NCBI RefSeq assembly: GCF_014650035.1
Contig: NZ_BMUE01000002.1
Coordinates: forward strand, 496,001-560,000
Direction of reading: 5' to 3'
Length of the DNA: 64,000 nucleotides
From: Streptomyces lucensis JCM 4490
GTDB lineage: Bacteria > Actinomycetota > Actinomycetes > Streptomycetales > Streptomycetaceae
This document shows positions 55,192 through 63,311 of this stretch, piece by piece. Under the pieces are notes generated by a model, which was not told the DNA's origin, did no database searches, and saw only the letters and a list, made by a program, of their open reading frames with translations. The first letter of the stretch is position 1. The number at the start of each line of letters is the position of its first letter. Both the position numbers and the translations under genes were made by a program.

Positions 55192-55379
55192 CGGTAGTCC
55201 TTCCCGCTTGTGCATGCTGCCGCACCCTAGCCGTCGCTACGGTCGGTACGCGCACTCGTGCGAGCGTGAGCGAACAAAGGCCCACTCCGCTGGGCCACGG
55301 TGAAGGCCGAGTGGCGTGCCGGTTGAGCGAGTTGAGCGTTGTGCTGCCGGAAGCGAGGCCGGACGCTCGGGCGGCCGCC

Positions 55380-55625
55380 TCAGGCGTCCTCGGCGTCCAG
55401 GCGTTCCGCCGACTCCAGCAGGTATCCCGGCAGCTTCGAAGCGGCCCCCAGCACCTCGACGCCGATGAGGCGTCCCTGTGCGTCGAAGTCCAGGTTGATC
55501 ATGCCGTCGACCCCCGCCGGGTCGCAGGCGTACATGTGCGCCGACCGCGCACGGGTTCGTGGGTCGGTGAAGTACACGTACGCGGCATCCGCCGTCCCGT
55601 CGTAGGTCACTCTGACATCGGCCAC
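55380..55625 (-). CDS. DUF2283 domain protein
   Basis: An 81-residue protein. 'VRVTYDGTADAAYVYFTDPR' and 'INLDFDAQGRLIGVEVLGAA' form the two conserved strands of DUF2283, a small beta-rich domain of unknown function found alone in many bacteria and often beside toxin-antitoxin genes. ATG 55625. No partner gene is visible. Confidence 0.75.
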   Translation of the reverse strand: MADVRVTYDGTADAAYVYFTDPRTRARSAHMYACDPAGVDGMINLDFDAQGRLIGVEVLGAASKLPGYLLESAERLDAEDA

Positions 55626-55817
55626 GTCGGCTCGCTCCCCGGATGCGGTTCACGTCGGCGCGATCCGCTTCGCGCCCGGACAGCCCCGACGATGTCGGTG
55701 ATGCGTCCGGTGCGCAACGGAGTCGATGCGGGCATCGCCGGCCGGCCGGGGCGGGGGACACGTGGCGGAACCCGCCGGGGGCCGTCGGGAGCGAGGAGCC
55801 CTCCGCCGCGCCGTCCG
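55626..55817. other. Short gap without a supported gene
   Basis: 192 bases of GC-rich sequence between the DUF2283 gene start and the SDR stop. No hairpin, repeat or promoter could be supported by eye. Confidence 0.5.
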
Positions 55818-56588
55818 TCAGGCCGTGGAGCCGCCGTCCACCACCAGGTCGGCGCCGACCACCGACGCCGCGTCGTCCGAGGCCAGGTACAGGACCGCCG
55901 CGGCCACCTCCTCGACCGTGGAGACCCGGCCCAGTGGGACCCCGGCGCGCACGCGGGCGGCGCGGCCGGCCGCCGTCTCCCCGGGCAGGAAGGACATGTC
56001 CGTGTCCGTGGCGCCGGGGCTGACCGCGTTGATGCGGACGCCGTCGGCGATGTGGTCCAGGGCCGCGCCGCGGGTCAGGACCGAGACGGCCGCCTTGGTG
56101 GCCGCGTAGGCGGCGGTGCCCGGCAGGCGGCTGTGGACGCCGATCCGGGAGGCGATGTTCACGATGGCGCCGCCGCGCGGCTGGGTGCGCATCTGCGCCA
56201 CCTCGGCCCGCAGCGCGAGGAAGACGCCGGTCACGTTGACGTCGAGCATCCGCCGCCAGTCCTCCTCGGCCAGGTCCGCCACGGCCCGTCCGCGGCCCTC
56301 CAGGATCCCGGCGTTGTTCACGGCCACGTCCAGGGAGCCGAAGCGTTCCACCGCCGCGGTCACCGCATCCCGCAGGTCGCCGGCGCGGCCGACGTCGGCG
56401 GTGACGGCCAGCGCCGTGCCGCCCGCCCGCCCGACCAGCGCCGCCGTCTCGTCGAGCGGCTCCCGGCGGCGGCCGGCGACGACCACGCGCGCGCCCTCGC
56501 GGGCGAGGGCGAGGGCCACGCCCCGCCCGATGCCCGATCCGGCACCGGTGACGAGTGCGGTCCTGCCGAGGAAACGGCCCGTGGTCAT
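55818..56588 (-). CDS. Short-chain dehydrogenase/reductase
   Basis: A 256-residue classical SDR. The nucleotide-binding motif is 'ALVTGAGSGIGRGVA' (TGxxxGxG), with NNAG in 'DVAVNNAGIL', the catalytic Ser in 'VNIASRIG', and Tyr-Lys in 'AAYAATKAA' (YxxxK). The C-terminal 'VVGADLVVDGGSTA' is the usual end. An Arg after strand 2 ('VVVAGRRREP') favours NADP(H). GGGGAG precedes ATG 56588. The TetR gene upstream on the same strand shares an operator-like sequence with it. Confidence 0.9.
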   Translation of the reverse strand: MTTGRFLGRTALVTGAGSGIGRGVALALAREGARVVVAGRRREPLDETAALVGRAGGTALAVTADVGRAGDLRDAVTAAVERFGSLDVAVNNAGILEGRGRAVADLAEEDWRRMLDVNVTGVFLALRAEVAQMRTQPRGGAIVNIASRIGVHSRLPGTAAYAATKAAVSVLTRGAALDHIADGVRINAVSPGATDTDMSFLPGETAAGRAARVRAGVPLGRVSTVEEVAAAVLYLASDDAASVVGADLVVDGGSTA

Positions 56589-56602
56589 GATCTCCCCTTT
56601 TT

Positions 56603-56618
56603 CTTGACTGATCGGTTC
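56603..56618 (-). promoter_or_regulatory. TetR operator candidate before the SDR gene
   Basis: CTTGACTGATCGGTTC lies 15 bases upstream of the SDR start on its plus complement, and its first 12 bases (CTTGACTGATCG) are identical to the minus-strand copy upstream of the tetR gene. The sequence also reads as a possible -35 (TTGACT), so binding would block the promoter. Confidence 0.65.
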
Positions 56619-56665
56619 AGAATGCGGGCAGAAAAAAGAGCGCACCTCCGTGAGGCGCGCCGGCG

Positions 56666-57250
56666 TCAGTCCAGCAGGGTCAGTGCCCCCTCGGCCGCGT
56701 CCCGCACGCGGGACGGGTCCGCCGACGCCTTGCCCACCACCCGCAGGCCCTGCAGCAGCACCAGCAGCGTGCGGGCGAGGACGGCCGGGTCCCGGTCCCC
56801 GGGCAGCTCGCCCTGTGCCCGCGCGCGCAGCAGCGCGGAGTGCAGCAGGGTTTCGAGGTGGTCCCAGCTCTGCTCCACCCGGCGAGCGGCGGCCGGGTCG
56901 TGCGGGGCCAGCTCCACCGCCGTGTTGGTGACGAGGCAGCCGTACTCCCGGCTCTCCGTGGCCGTGGCCTCGGCGGCGAACCGCCGGACCACCGCGCGCA
57001 CGGCCGGCAGGACCGGCCCCGGCCGGGACAGCTCGCCCGCGAGCCGCGGGTGCTGGGTCCGGCCGTACCGGTCCAGCGCCTTGAGGTACAGCTCGTGCTT
57101 GCTGCCGAAGGTGGCGTACAGGCTGGCCCTGCCGATGCCCAGGTGCTCGACCAGGTCCGCCATGGAGGTCGCCTCGTAGCCGCGCCGCCAGAACAGCTCC
57201 AGCGCTGCCCGCAGCGCGGCGTCGGGGTCGAACTCCTTGGTCCTGGCCAT
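56666..57250 (-). CDS. TetR family transcriptional regulator
   Basis: A 194-residue TetR protein. The HTH is 'SMADLVEHLGIGRASLYATF' (residues about 29-50), with the C-terminal TetR_C-type domain 'GCLVTNTAVELAPHDPAAAR' (the AcnR/YcdC-like pattern with a conserved 'GCL.....E'). It precedes the SDR gene on the same strand by 77 bases. Both upstream regions carry CTTGACTGATCG, so it likely represses itself and the SDR gene until an effector binds. Confidence 0.9.
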   Translation of the reverse strand: MARTKEFDPDAALRAALELFWRRGYEATSMADLVEHLGIGRASLYATFGSKHELYLKALDRYGRTQHPRLAGELSRPGPVLPAVRAVVRRFAAEATATESREYGCLVTNTAVELAPHDPAAARRVEQSWDHLETLLHSALLRARAQGELPGDRDPAVLARTLLVLLQGLRVVGKASADPSRVRDAAEGALTLLD

Positions 57251-57272
57251 GCCGTGCAGCCTAGGTTTTTGT

Positions 57273-57288
57273 GGAACGATCAGTCAAG
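57273..57288 (-). promoter_or_regulatory. TetR operator candidate before its own gene
   Basis: GGAACGATCAGTCAAG on plus, that is CTTGACTGATCGTTCC on the coding strand, 23 bases upstream of the tetR ATG. The first 12 bases equal those upstream of the SDR gene. Confidence 0.65.
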
Positions 57289-57338
57289 TAAGGGTCGGTC
57301 GAGTATGCGTCTGCCGGGCAGCGGAGCGGCCGGGGCGG

Positions 57339-57689
57339 TCAGGCCGCCCGGACCCGGTAGGCGGTGATCCGCACCGACTCGTCGTCCAGGCACTGCCCGC
57401 TCTCCAGGTCGAAGCGCTGCTTCAGCAGCGGGGACGCCACGAACGGCCGGTCGCGGTGGGTGCCGGTCAGACCGCGGGAGAGGACGGCCGCGCCGGTGAA
57501 CGGGTCGCGGTTGTCCACGGCGTACAGGCGGTCGCCGCGGTCGCGGAAGAGGGCCACCTGCCCGCCGCCCGGCAGCAGGGCGGCCACCCCGCGGCCCGGG
57601 TCCAGCGCACTCAGGTCGCAGACCGTGAACCAGCTGTCGGCCAGCCGTACTTGGATCTTCAGGTCGGTCGTCTCGGGGGCCAGGGTCAT
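57339..57689 (-). CDS. nirD: Assimilatory nitrite reductase small subunit
   Basis: A 116-residue Rieske-fold protein of the NirD type. 'WFTVCDLSALDPGRGVAALL', 'VALFRDRGDRLYAVDNRDPF' and 'DRPFVASPLLKQRFDLESGQ' follow the family. The [2Fe-2S] ligands (CxH and CxxH) of true Rieske proteins are absent; only one His remains. This is normal for NirD. It partners the NirB large subunit, and the start overlaps the nirB stop by 4 bases. Confidence 0.93.
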   Translation of the reverse strand: MTLAPETTDLKIQVRLADSWFTVCDLSALDPGRGVAALLPGGGQVALFRDRGDRLYAVDNRDPFTGAAVLSRGLTGTHRDRPFVASPLLKQRFDLESGQCLDDESVRITAYRVRAA

Positions 57690-60295
57690 CGCTGGGCGCT
57701 TCCTTCCAGGACGTCGTCGGCGGGCCGCATGCCGATGGACAGCAGCGGCAGGTCGGGCTTGATCTGGTCGCGCTCGGGGACGAAGGCGACGACCGGGTCC
57801 GGGGTGTCCGGGGCGTTCACGAAGGACACGAACCGGGCGAGCTTCTCGGGGTCGTTGACGGTCTCGGCCCACTCGTCGCGGTAGTGCGCGACATGGGCCC
57901 GCATGAGCTGTTCCAGCTCGTCGCAGATGCCGAGCGAGTCGTGCACCACCACGTCCCGTACGTGGTCCAGGCCGCCCGGGATCCGCTCCAGCCAGGTCGA
58001 GGTCCGCTCCAGCCGGTCGGCGGTGCGGATGTAGAACATCAGGAAGCGGTCGATCAGGCGCACCAGTTCGGCGTCGGACAGGTCCTGGGCCAGCAGGTCC
58101 GCGTGGCGCGGGGTCGCGCCGCCGTTGCCGCCGACGTACAGGTTCCAGCCGTTGGAGGTGGCGATGACGCCGAAGTCCTTCGACTGGGCCTCCGCGCACT
58201 CCCGCGCGCAGCCGGAGACGGCGGACTTGAGCTTGTGCGGGGAGCGCAGCCCCCGGTAGCGCAGTTCCAGGTCGATCGCCATGCGCACCGAGTCCTGGAC
58301 GCCGTAGCGGCACCAGGTGGAGCCCACGCAGGACTTCACCGTGCGCAGTGACTTGCCGTAGGCGTGCCCGGACTCGAAGCCGGCGTCCACCAGGCGGGCC
58401 CAGATCAGCGGCAGCTGCTCGACGCGGGCGCCGAACATGTCGATCCGCTGGCCGCCGGTGATCTTCGTGTAGAGGCCGAAGTCCCGGGCGATCTCGCCGA
58501 TCACGATCAGTTTCTCGGGCGCGATCTCCCCGCCGGGAATGCGCGGCACCACCGAGTACGAGCCGTTCTTCTGCAGGTTGGCCAGGAAGTGGTCGTTGGT
58601 GTCCTGCAGGGCCGCCTGCTCGCCGTCCAGGACGTAGCCGCTCGCGCCGATCGCCGGGGCGAGGGAGGCGATGATCGAGGCCACGGCCGGCTTGCAGGTC
58701 TCGCAGCCGTCGCCGCCCCGGGCGTCCTCACGGCCGTGCCGGTCCAGCAGTTCCCGGTACGAGGTGACGCGCAGCGCGAGGACGATCTCGTACAGCTCCT
58801 CGCGGGTCTGGGCGAAGCAGCCGCACAGGCCCTTGTCGACCTCGACGCCGGACGCCTCCAGCTCGGCGGTGACCAGCTGTCCCAGCACCTTCACGCAACT
58901 GCCGCAGCCGGTACCGGCCTTGGTGCACTTCTTCACCTCGGGCACGGTGGCGCACCGGTGTTCGGTGACGGCGCCGCGGATCGTGCCCTTGCTGACGTTG
59001 TGGCAGGAGCAGACGACCGCGTCGTCCGGCAGGGCCGACGGGCCGAGCTGGGCCCCCGAGTCCGCTCCGGCGGGCAGGACGAGGGACTCGGGGGAGATGG
59101 GCGGCACCGTGCCTGTCAGCGCGCGCAGGGTGCCGTACGCCTCGGCGTCGCCGACCAGGATGCCGCCGAGCAGCGTGCCGTCGCGGCCGACGACCAGCTT
59201 CTTGTACAGGCCGGCCCGGGAGTCGGAGTAGACGACGTCCAGGCAGTCCTCGGTGGTGCCGTGCGCGTCGCCGAAGGACGCCACGTCCACGCCGAGCAGC
59301 TTGAGCTTGGTGGACAGGTCGGCGCCCGTGAACGCGGCCTCGTCCCCGGCGATGGCCGCCGCGGCCGTCTCGGCCTGCTCGTACCCCGGCGCGACCAGAC
59401 CGTACACCCGGCCGTCCGCCGCCAGCGCGCACTCGCCGATCGCGAACACGCGCGGGTCGGAGACGGTGCGGCACCGCTCGTCGACCGTGATGCCGCCGCG
59501 CTCGCCGACCGTGAGGCCGCAGTCCCGGGCCAGCTGGTCGCGGGGGCGGACACCGGCGCTGAACACCACCAGGTCGGTGGCGAGCGCGGAGCCGTCGGAC
59601 AGCTTCATGCCGGTGACGGCACCGGAGGCGTCCGTCACGATCTCCTGGGTGCCCACGCCGGTGTGGACCGTCAGGCCCATGTTCTCGATGGTGCGCAGCA
59701 GGGCCGCGCCACCGCCGTCGTCGACCTGGACCGGCATCAGCCGGGGCGCGAACTCGACGATGTGGGCGTCGAGCCCGAGGCCCTTGAGCGCGCCCGCCGC
59801 CTCCAGGCCGAGCAGGCCGCCGCCGACCACGGCGCCGGTCGTCGCCCGCGCCTTCGCGTACTCCTCGATGGCCAGCAGGTCCTCGATGGTCCGGTAGACG
59901 AAGCAGCCGGTGGCGTCCTTGTTCGGCACCGGCGGGACGAACGGGTAGGAGCCGGTGGCCAGGACCAGGACGTCGTAGTCGACGGCGAGGCCCGAGCGGG
60001 CGGTCACCCTGCGCGCCTCGCGGTCGACGCTCGTCGCCGGGTCGCCGACGTGCAGCTCGATGCCGTGGTCCTTGATGAACTCCATGTCGGTAAGCGAGAG
60101 GTCCTCCGGTGTCCGGCCGGAGAAGTACGAGGTCAGCTGCACGCGGTCGTAGGCCGGACGTGGCTCCTCGCACAGCACGACCACGCGGTGGGTGGCGGTC
60201 AGGCCACGCTCGGCGAGCGCCTCGAGGAAGCGCTGGCCGACCATGCCGTGGCCGACGAGCACGATCGTGGGGGTGGCCCCCGGGGTGGCGGTCAT
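57686..60295 (-). CDS. nirB: Assimilatory nitrite reductase [NAD(P)H] large subunit
   Basis: An 869-residue NirB. FAD/NAD(P)H domains span about 1-400 ('IVLVGHGMVGQRFLEAL', 'VFAIGECALAADGRVYGL'). Two BFD-like [2Fe-2S] segments follow ('CSCHNVSKGTI', 'CTKAGTGCGSC'; 'CGCFAQTREELYEIV', 'CETCKP'). The siroheme/[4Fe-4S] part has 'CVGSTWCRYG' and 'SGCARECAEAQSKDFG'. It reduces nitrite to ammonium in the cytoplasm. The start follows directly after the stop of the upstream FAD oxidoreductase. Confidence 0.95.
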   Translation of the reverse strand: MTATPGATPTIVLVGHGMVGQRFLEALAERGLTATHRVVVLCEEPRPAYDRVQLTSYFSGRTPEDLSLTDMEFIKDHGIELHVGDPATSVDREARRVTARSGLAVDYDVLVLATGSYPFVPPVPNKDATGCFVYRTIEDLLAIEEYAKARATTGAVVGGGLLGLEAAGALKGLGLDAHIVEFAPRLMPVQVDDGGGAALLRTIENMGLTVHTGVGTQEIVTDASGAVTGMKLSDGSALATDLVVFSAGVRPRDQLARDCGLTVGERGGITVDERCRTVSDPRVFAIGECALAADGRVYGLVAPGYEQAETAAAAIAGDEAAFTGADLSTKLKLLGVDVASFGDAHGTTEDCLDVVYSDSRAGLYKKLVVGRDGTLLGGILVGDAEAYGTLRALTGTVPPISPESLVLPAGADSGAQLGPSALPDDAVVCSCHNVSKGTIRGAVTEHRCATVPEVKKCTKAGTGCGSCVKVLGQLVTAELEASGVEVDKGLCGCFAQTREELYEIVLALRVTSYRELLDRHGREDARGGDGCETCKPAVASIIASLAPAIGASGYVLDGEQAALQDTNDHFLANLQKNGSYSVVPRIPGGEIAPEKLIVIGEIARDFGLYTKITGGQRIDMFGARVEQLPLIWARLVDAGFESGHAYGKSLRTVKSCVGSTWCRYGVQDSVRMAIDLELRYRGLRSPHKLKSAVSGCARECAEAQSKDFGVIATSNGWNLYVGGNGGATPRHADLLAQDLSDAELVRLIDRFLMFYIRTADRLERTSTWLERIPGGLDHVRDVVVHDSLGICDELEQLMRAHVAHYRDEWAETVNDPEKLARFVSFVNAPDTPDPVVAFVPERDQIKPDLPLLSIGMRPADDVLEGSAQR

Positions 60296-61510
60296 TCAGG
60301 AGCCTCCATCGTTGGTGAGCAGGTGGAGCAGGGGGCCGTCGCCGGGGAGCGGCTCCGTGCCCTCCCAGGCGCGGGCGAGCGCGCCGACGGTGCCGAGTTC
60401 GCCGACGAGGACCCCGCCGACCAGCCGGTCGTCGCGGACGACGACCTTGCGGTAGGTGCCCCGGGTGGCGTCGGCGAGCCGCACCACGTCGTCGCCGGGG
60501 CGTGCCTCGGTCTCGCCGAACGCGGCGAGGTCGAAGGGGGAGCCCGGGCCCGTGAGGGTCAGCCGGGTCAGGGAACGGGTGCCCGAGTAGCGGGCGTTCG
60601 CGTCGCCCGCGAGCAACTCGGCGAGCGCGTCGGCCTGTTCCAGGGCCGGGGCGGCCAGTCCGTAGACCGTGCCGCCGTGCTGGGCGCAGTCGCCGATGGC
60701 GTGGATGTGCGGGTCGGAGGTGCGCAGTTCGTCGTCGACCAGGACGCCCTTGCCGACGGCGAGTCCCGCCTGCTCCGCCAGACCGGTGCGCGGCCGCACG
60801 CCGCAGGCGAGGACGACGAGGTCGGCGTCGAGGGCGTACCCGTCGGCCATCTCCACCGAGCGGACGGCGCCCGCGACACAGCGCACGTCGCGCACCCGGC
60901 ACTCGGTGTGCACCTCGACGCCGAGGTCCGTCAGGTGCCGCAGCACCAGCCGGGAGGCCTCCGGGTCGAGCTGGCGCTCCATGAGCCGCTCGGCCTGCTG
61001 GGCGAGGACCACCTGGGCGCCGCGCACGGCGAGCGCGCGGGCGGCGGAGACGCCCAGCAGCCCGCCGCCGACGACGACCGCGCGCACCCCCGGCCGGGCC
61101 GTCTTGGCCAGCCCCAGGCAGTCGTCCATCGTGCGGAACGAGTGGACGCCCTCGGGGAGCTGGTGGTCCGGGCCGAACAGGCCGCGCAGCGGCGGCAGCA
61201 CCGGGTTGGAGCCGGTGGCCAGGACCAGCGTGCCGTATGCGATCGACGTGCCGTCGGCGCAGACGACGGCACGGGCGGCCCGGTCGATGCCGGTGATCCG
61301 GGCGCGCAGCAGGCCCTCGGGCGCCGGCAGGCCGATGACCTCCGGGGCGTACCGGCCGGCCAGCACCTCGGCGAGCAGGACCCGGTTGTACGGCGGGTGC
61401 TCCTCCTCGCCGGCCAGTAGCGCGGGCGTGCCCAGCTCGCCGAGCCGCCGGGCGAGCCGTACGCCCGCGAGGCCGGCGCCGATCACCACCACACGCGTAT
61501 TCGAGGTCAT
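60296..61510 (-). CDS. FAD-dependent oxidoreductase of the nitrite reductase operon
   Basis: A 404-residue pyridine nucleotide-disulfide oxidoreductase-like flavoprotein. The FAD motif is 'VVVIGAGLAGVRLARRL' (GxGxxG), the NAD(P)H motif 'RAVVVGGGLLGVSAARALA', and the FAD-binding C-terminal motif 'HIHAIGDCAQ'. It resembles the N-terminal half of NirB and may be an electron-donating partner or paralogue. It is the first gene of the three-gene operon, with no gap to nirB. A GlnR-box-like site lies just upstream. Confidence 0.88.
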   Translation of the reverse strand: MTSNTRVVVIGAGLAGVRLARRLGELGTPALLAGEEEHPPYNRVLLAEVLAGRYAPEVIGLPAPEGLLRARITGIDRAARAVVCADGTSIAYGTLVLATGSNPVLPPLRGLFGPDHQLPEGVHSFRTMDDCLGLAKTARPGVRAVVVGGGLLGVSAARALAVRGAQVVLAQQAERLMERQLDPEASRLVLRHLTDLGVEVHTECRVRDVRCVAGAVRSVEMADGYALDADLVVLACGVRPRTGLAEQAGLAVGKGVLVDDELRTSDPHIHAIGDCAQHGGTVYGLAAPALEQADALAELLAGDANARYSGTRSLTRLTLTGPGSPFDLAAFGETEARPGDDVVRLADATRGTYRKVVVRDDRLVGGVLVGELGTVGALARAWEGTEPLPGDGPLLHLLTNDGGS

Positions 61511-61533
61511 GTCCCTGAGCGTGCGGCCCCGAC

Positions 61534-61571
61534 GTTACCCGGCAGCATCACCGTTGTTTCCCGGGAGGAAC
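61534..61571 (-). promoter_or_regulatory. Putative GlnR box upstream of the nitrite reductase operon
   Basis: On the minus strand GTTCC-n6-GAAAC-n6-GATGC-n6-GTAAC, all at exact 11-base spacing. This fits gTnAc-n6-GaAAc repeated, with one perfect b-position, one a-position with a single change, and two degenerate positions. It begins 23 bases upstream of the oxidoreductase ATG. Overall length and phase equal those of the site upstream of amtB (7095-7132). nirB is a known type of GlnR target in Streptomyces. Confidence 0.6.
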
Positions 61572-61594
61572 GCTGCCCTCAGCTGGCGGGGGCG

Positions 61595-61706
61595 GGGGGT
61601 GTGAGGGGCCGGCGCGCGGGCGGGGCGGGGGTGTGAGGGGTTCGCGCGCGGGCGGGACGGGGGTGTGAGGGGGCCGCGTGCGGGGCCGGGCCGGGGTGTG
61701 AGGCGG
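61595..61706. repeat. 32-bp tandem repeat, about 3.5 copies
   Basis: GTGTGAGG recurs at 61599, 61631, 61663 and 61696, that is every 32-33 bases, each followed by a G-run and a GC-rich spacer (GGCGCGCGGGCGGG-like). The array lies in the divergent gap between the nitrite reductase operon and the TSUP permease. The G-runs could form G-quadruplex structures on the plus strand. Confidence 0.85.
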
Positions 61707-61762
61707 GGGCACGCACGGCCCTGACCTGCGGCGGCCGAACGGAAGGCCTTAGGGTCACGGGC

Positions 61763-62545
61763 ATGCCCGACATACCCGTGACCGTCGTAGCCCTGCTCTG
61801 TCTGGCCGCTCTCGCGGCGGGCTGGATCGACGCGGTCGTCGGTGGAGGCGGGCTGCTGCTGTTGCCGGCCCTGCTGCTGGGGCTGCCCGCGGCCACCCCG
61901 GCCGCGTACGCGCTGGGCACCAACAAGGCGATCTCGATCGTCGGCACCAGCGGCGCCGCCCTGACCTACGTCCGCAAGGCGCCGGTCGACACGGGCACGG
62001 CCGTGCGCATCGGGCTCGCCGCCCTGGCCGGCTCCTCCGTGGGCGCCTTCTTCGCGGCCGGCATGAGCACGGACGTGCTGAAGCCGGTGATCATGGTGGT
62101 GCTGCTGGGCGTGGCCGCCTTCGTGATCATGCGCCCCGGCTTCGGCCGGGCCCCGGCCGCCGGCCCCGTGGGCCGCCGCCGCAGGCTCGCCGCGATCGGC
62201 CTGGCCGGCCTGGGCATCGGCTGCTACGACGGCCTGATCGGCCCCGGCACCGGCACGTTCCTGGTCCTCGCGCTGACCGCGGTCCTCCGGCTGGACCTGG
62301 TCACCGCCTCCGCCACCGCGAAGATCGTCAACTGCTGCACCAACGGGGGCGCCCTCGCGATGTTCGCCTGGCAGGGCACGGTGCTGTGGCGGTTCGCGGC
62401 CCTGCTCGCCGTCTTCAACCTCGCGGGCGGCACCCTCGGCGCCCGCACCGCCCTCAAGCAGGGCAGCGGCTTCGTGCGGATCGTCCTGCTGACGGTCGTC
62501 CTGGCGCTGGTGGCGAACCTGGCCTACGGACAGTGGTTGGCCTGA
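61763..62545 (+). CDS. TSUP family permease (TauE/SafE-like)
   Basis: A 260-residue membrane protein with 7-8 helices. Two related halves carry 'GWIDAVVGGGGLLLLPALLL' with 'LGTNKAISIVGTSGAALTYV', and 'GCYDGLIGPGTGTFLVLAL' with 'ATAKIVNCCTNGGALAMF'. This is the TSUP (sulfite exporter TauE/SafE) pattern; members move sulfite, sulfonates or other small anions. It is divergent from the nitrite reductase operon, but a role in nitrite movement is only a possibility. Confidence 0.9.
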   Translation: MPDIPVTVVALLCLAALAAGWIDAVVGGGGLLLLPALLLGLPAATPAAYALGTNKAISIVGTSGAALTYVRKAPVDTGTAVRIGLAALAGSSVGAFFAAGMSTDVLKPVIMVVLLGVAAFVIMRPGFGRAPAAGPVGRRRRLAAIGLAGLGIGCYDGLIGPGTGTFLVLALTAVLRLDLVTASATAKIVNCCTNGGALAMFAWQGTVLWRFAALLAVFNLAGGTLGARTALKQGSGFVRIVLLTVVLALVANLAYGQWLA

Positions 62546-62552
62546 CCAGGGG

Positions 62553-63191
62553 TCACCGGCTGCCGGTCAGACGGGCGAACACCACCACGTTGCCCCGGTA
62601 GCCGGTCGTGCGCGAGTAGCCGCCGCCGCAGGTGATGACGCGCAGCTCGGGGCGGGCCGCGGCGCCGTAGACCTTCTCGTCGGGGAAGGCACTGGCCGCG
62701 TACACCTCCACCGCGTCCACGGTGAACACGGCCACGCTGCCGTCCTGGCGGTCCACCTCGATGCGGGCGCCCCGCCTGAGGGCGCCGAGGTCGTAGAAGA
62801 CGGCGGGGCCCTCGGTGTTGTCGACGTGCCCGGCGACGATCGCGGTGCCGGTCTCGCCGGGCATGGTGCCCGCCTCGTACCAGCCGGCGAGGTTCTTCCG
62901 GTCGGCGGGCGGCACGTCCAGGCTGCCGGCCGGCGTGAGGGCCAGCGCCATCAGCGGGGCGTTCACGTGGATCGCGGGGATGCGGATGCGGGTGGGCGGG
63001 GACGGGGCGAGCGGGGGTGCGGCGAGCCGCTCACCGCCCGGATCGGGGCGGCCCTCGGCGGCCGGCGGCTGCGGTGGCGCGTGCTCCCCGGCGCCGCCGC
63101 CGAGCAGCCACACCGCCGACCCGAGGGCCACGACGGTGAGCGCGGCTATCGCGGTGTCGCCGAGCCGGGCACGCCTGGCGCTGCTGCGCAT
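62553..63191 (-). CDS. Class F sortase
   Basis: A 212-residue sortase. The N-terminal membrane anchor is 'TAIAALTVVALGSAVWLLGG' (residues about 12-31), followed by a Pro/Ala-rich linker. The catalytic His is in 'TAIVAGHVDNTEG', the Cys in 'LRVITCGGGY', and the Arg in 'TTGYRGNVVVFA'. The actinobacterial class F pattern differs from the LPxTG housekeeping class A/E. It follows a secreted protein gene with a C-terminal anchor-like segment (63312-63827), the probable partner. ATG 63191 follows GAGAGGGG. Confidence 0.9.
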   Translation of the reverse strand: MRSSARRARLGDTAIAALTVVALGSAVWLLGGGAGEHAPPQPPAAEGRPDPGGERLAAPPLAPSPPTRIRIPAIHVNAPLMALALTPAGSLDVPPADRKNLAGWYEAGTMPGETGTAIVAGHVDNTEGPAVFYDLGALRRGARIEVDRQDGSVAVFTVDAVEVYAASAFPDEKVYGAAARPELRVITCGGGYSRTTGYRGNVVVFARLTGSR

Positions 63192-63311
63192 ACCAACCCC
63201 TCTCCCGGGGGCGGCCCCCCGAAGGCCCCTCCCCCTCCGGGCCGCGAGGGGCATCGGACCCGGAGGGGGCGGGACGTGCGGTACCGGCGGACGGACAGCG
63301 GAGGGTGTCCG

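Noticed and set aside
58364..61420. A 1018-codon plus-strand frame opposite nirB and the FAD oxidoreductase
   Set aside because: It is a GC-bias shadow: rich in Gly, Ala, Arg and Val without domains, and fully antisense to well-supported genes.
61595..61706. CRISPR array
   Set aside because: The spacing is regular (32-33 bases), but the whole unit is similar rather than a fixed repeat with unrelated spacers, and no cas genes are present.
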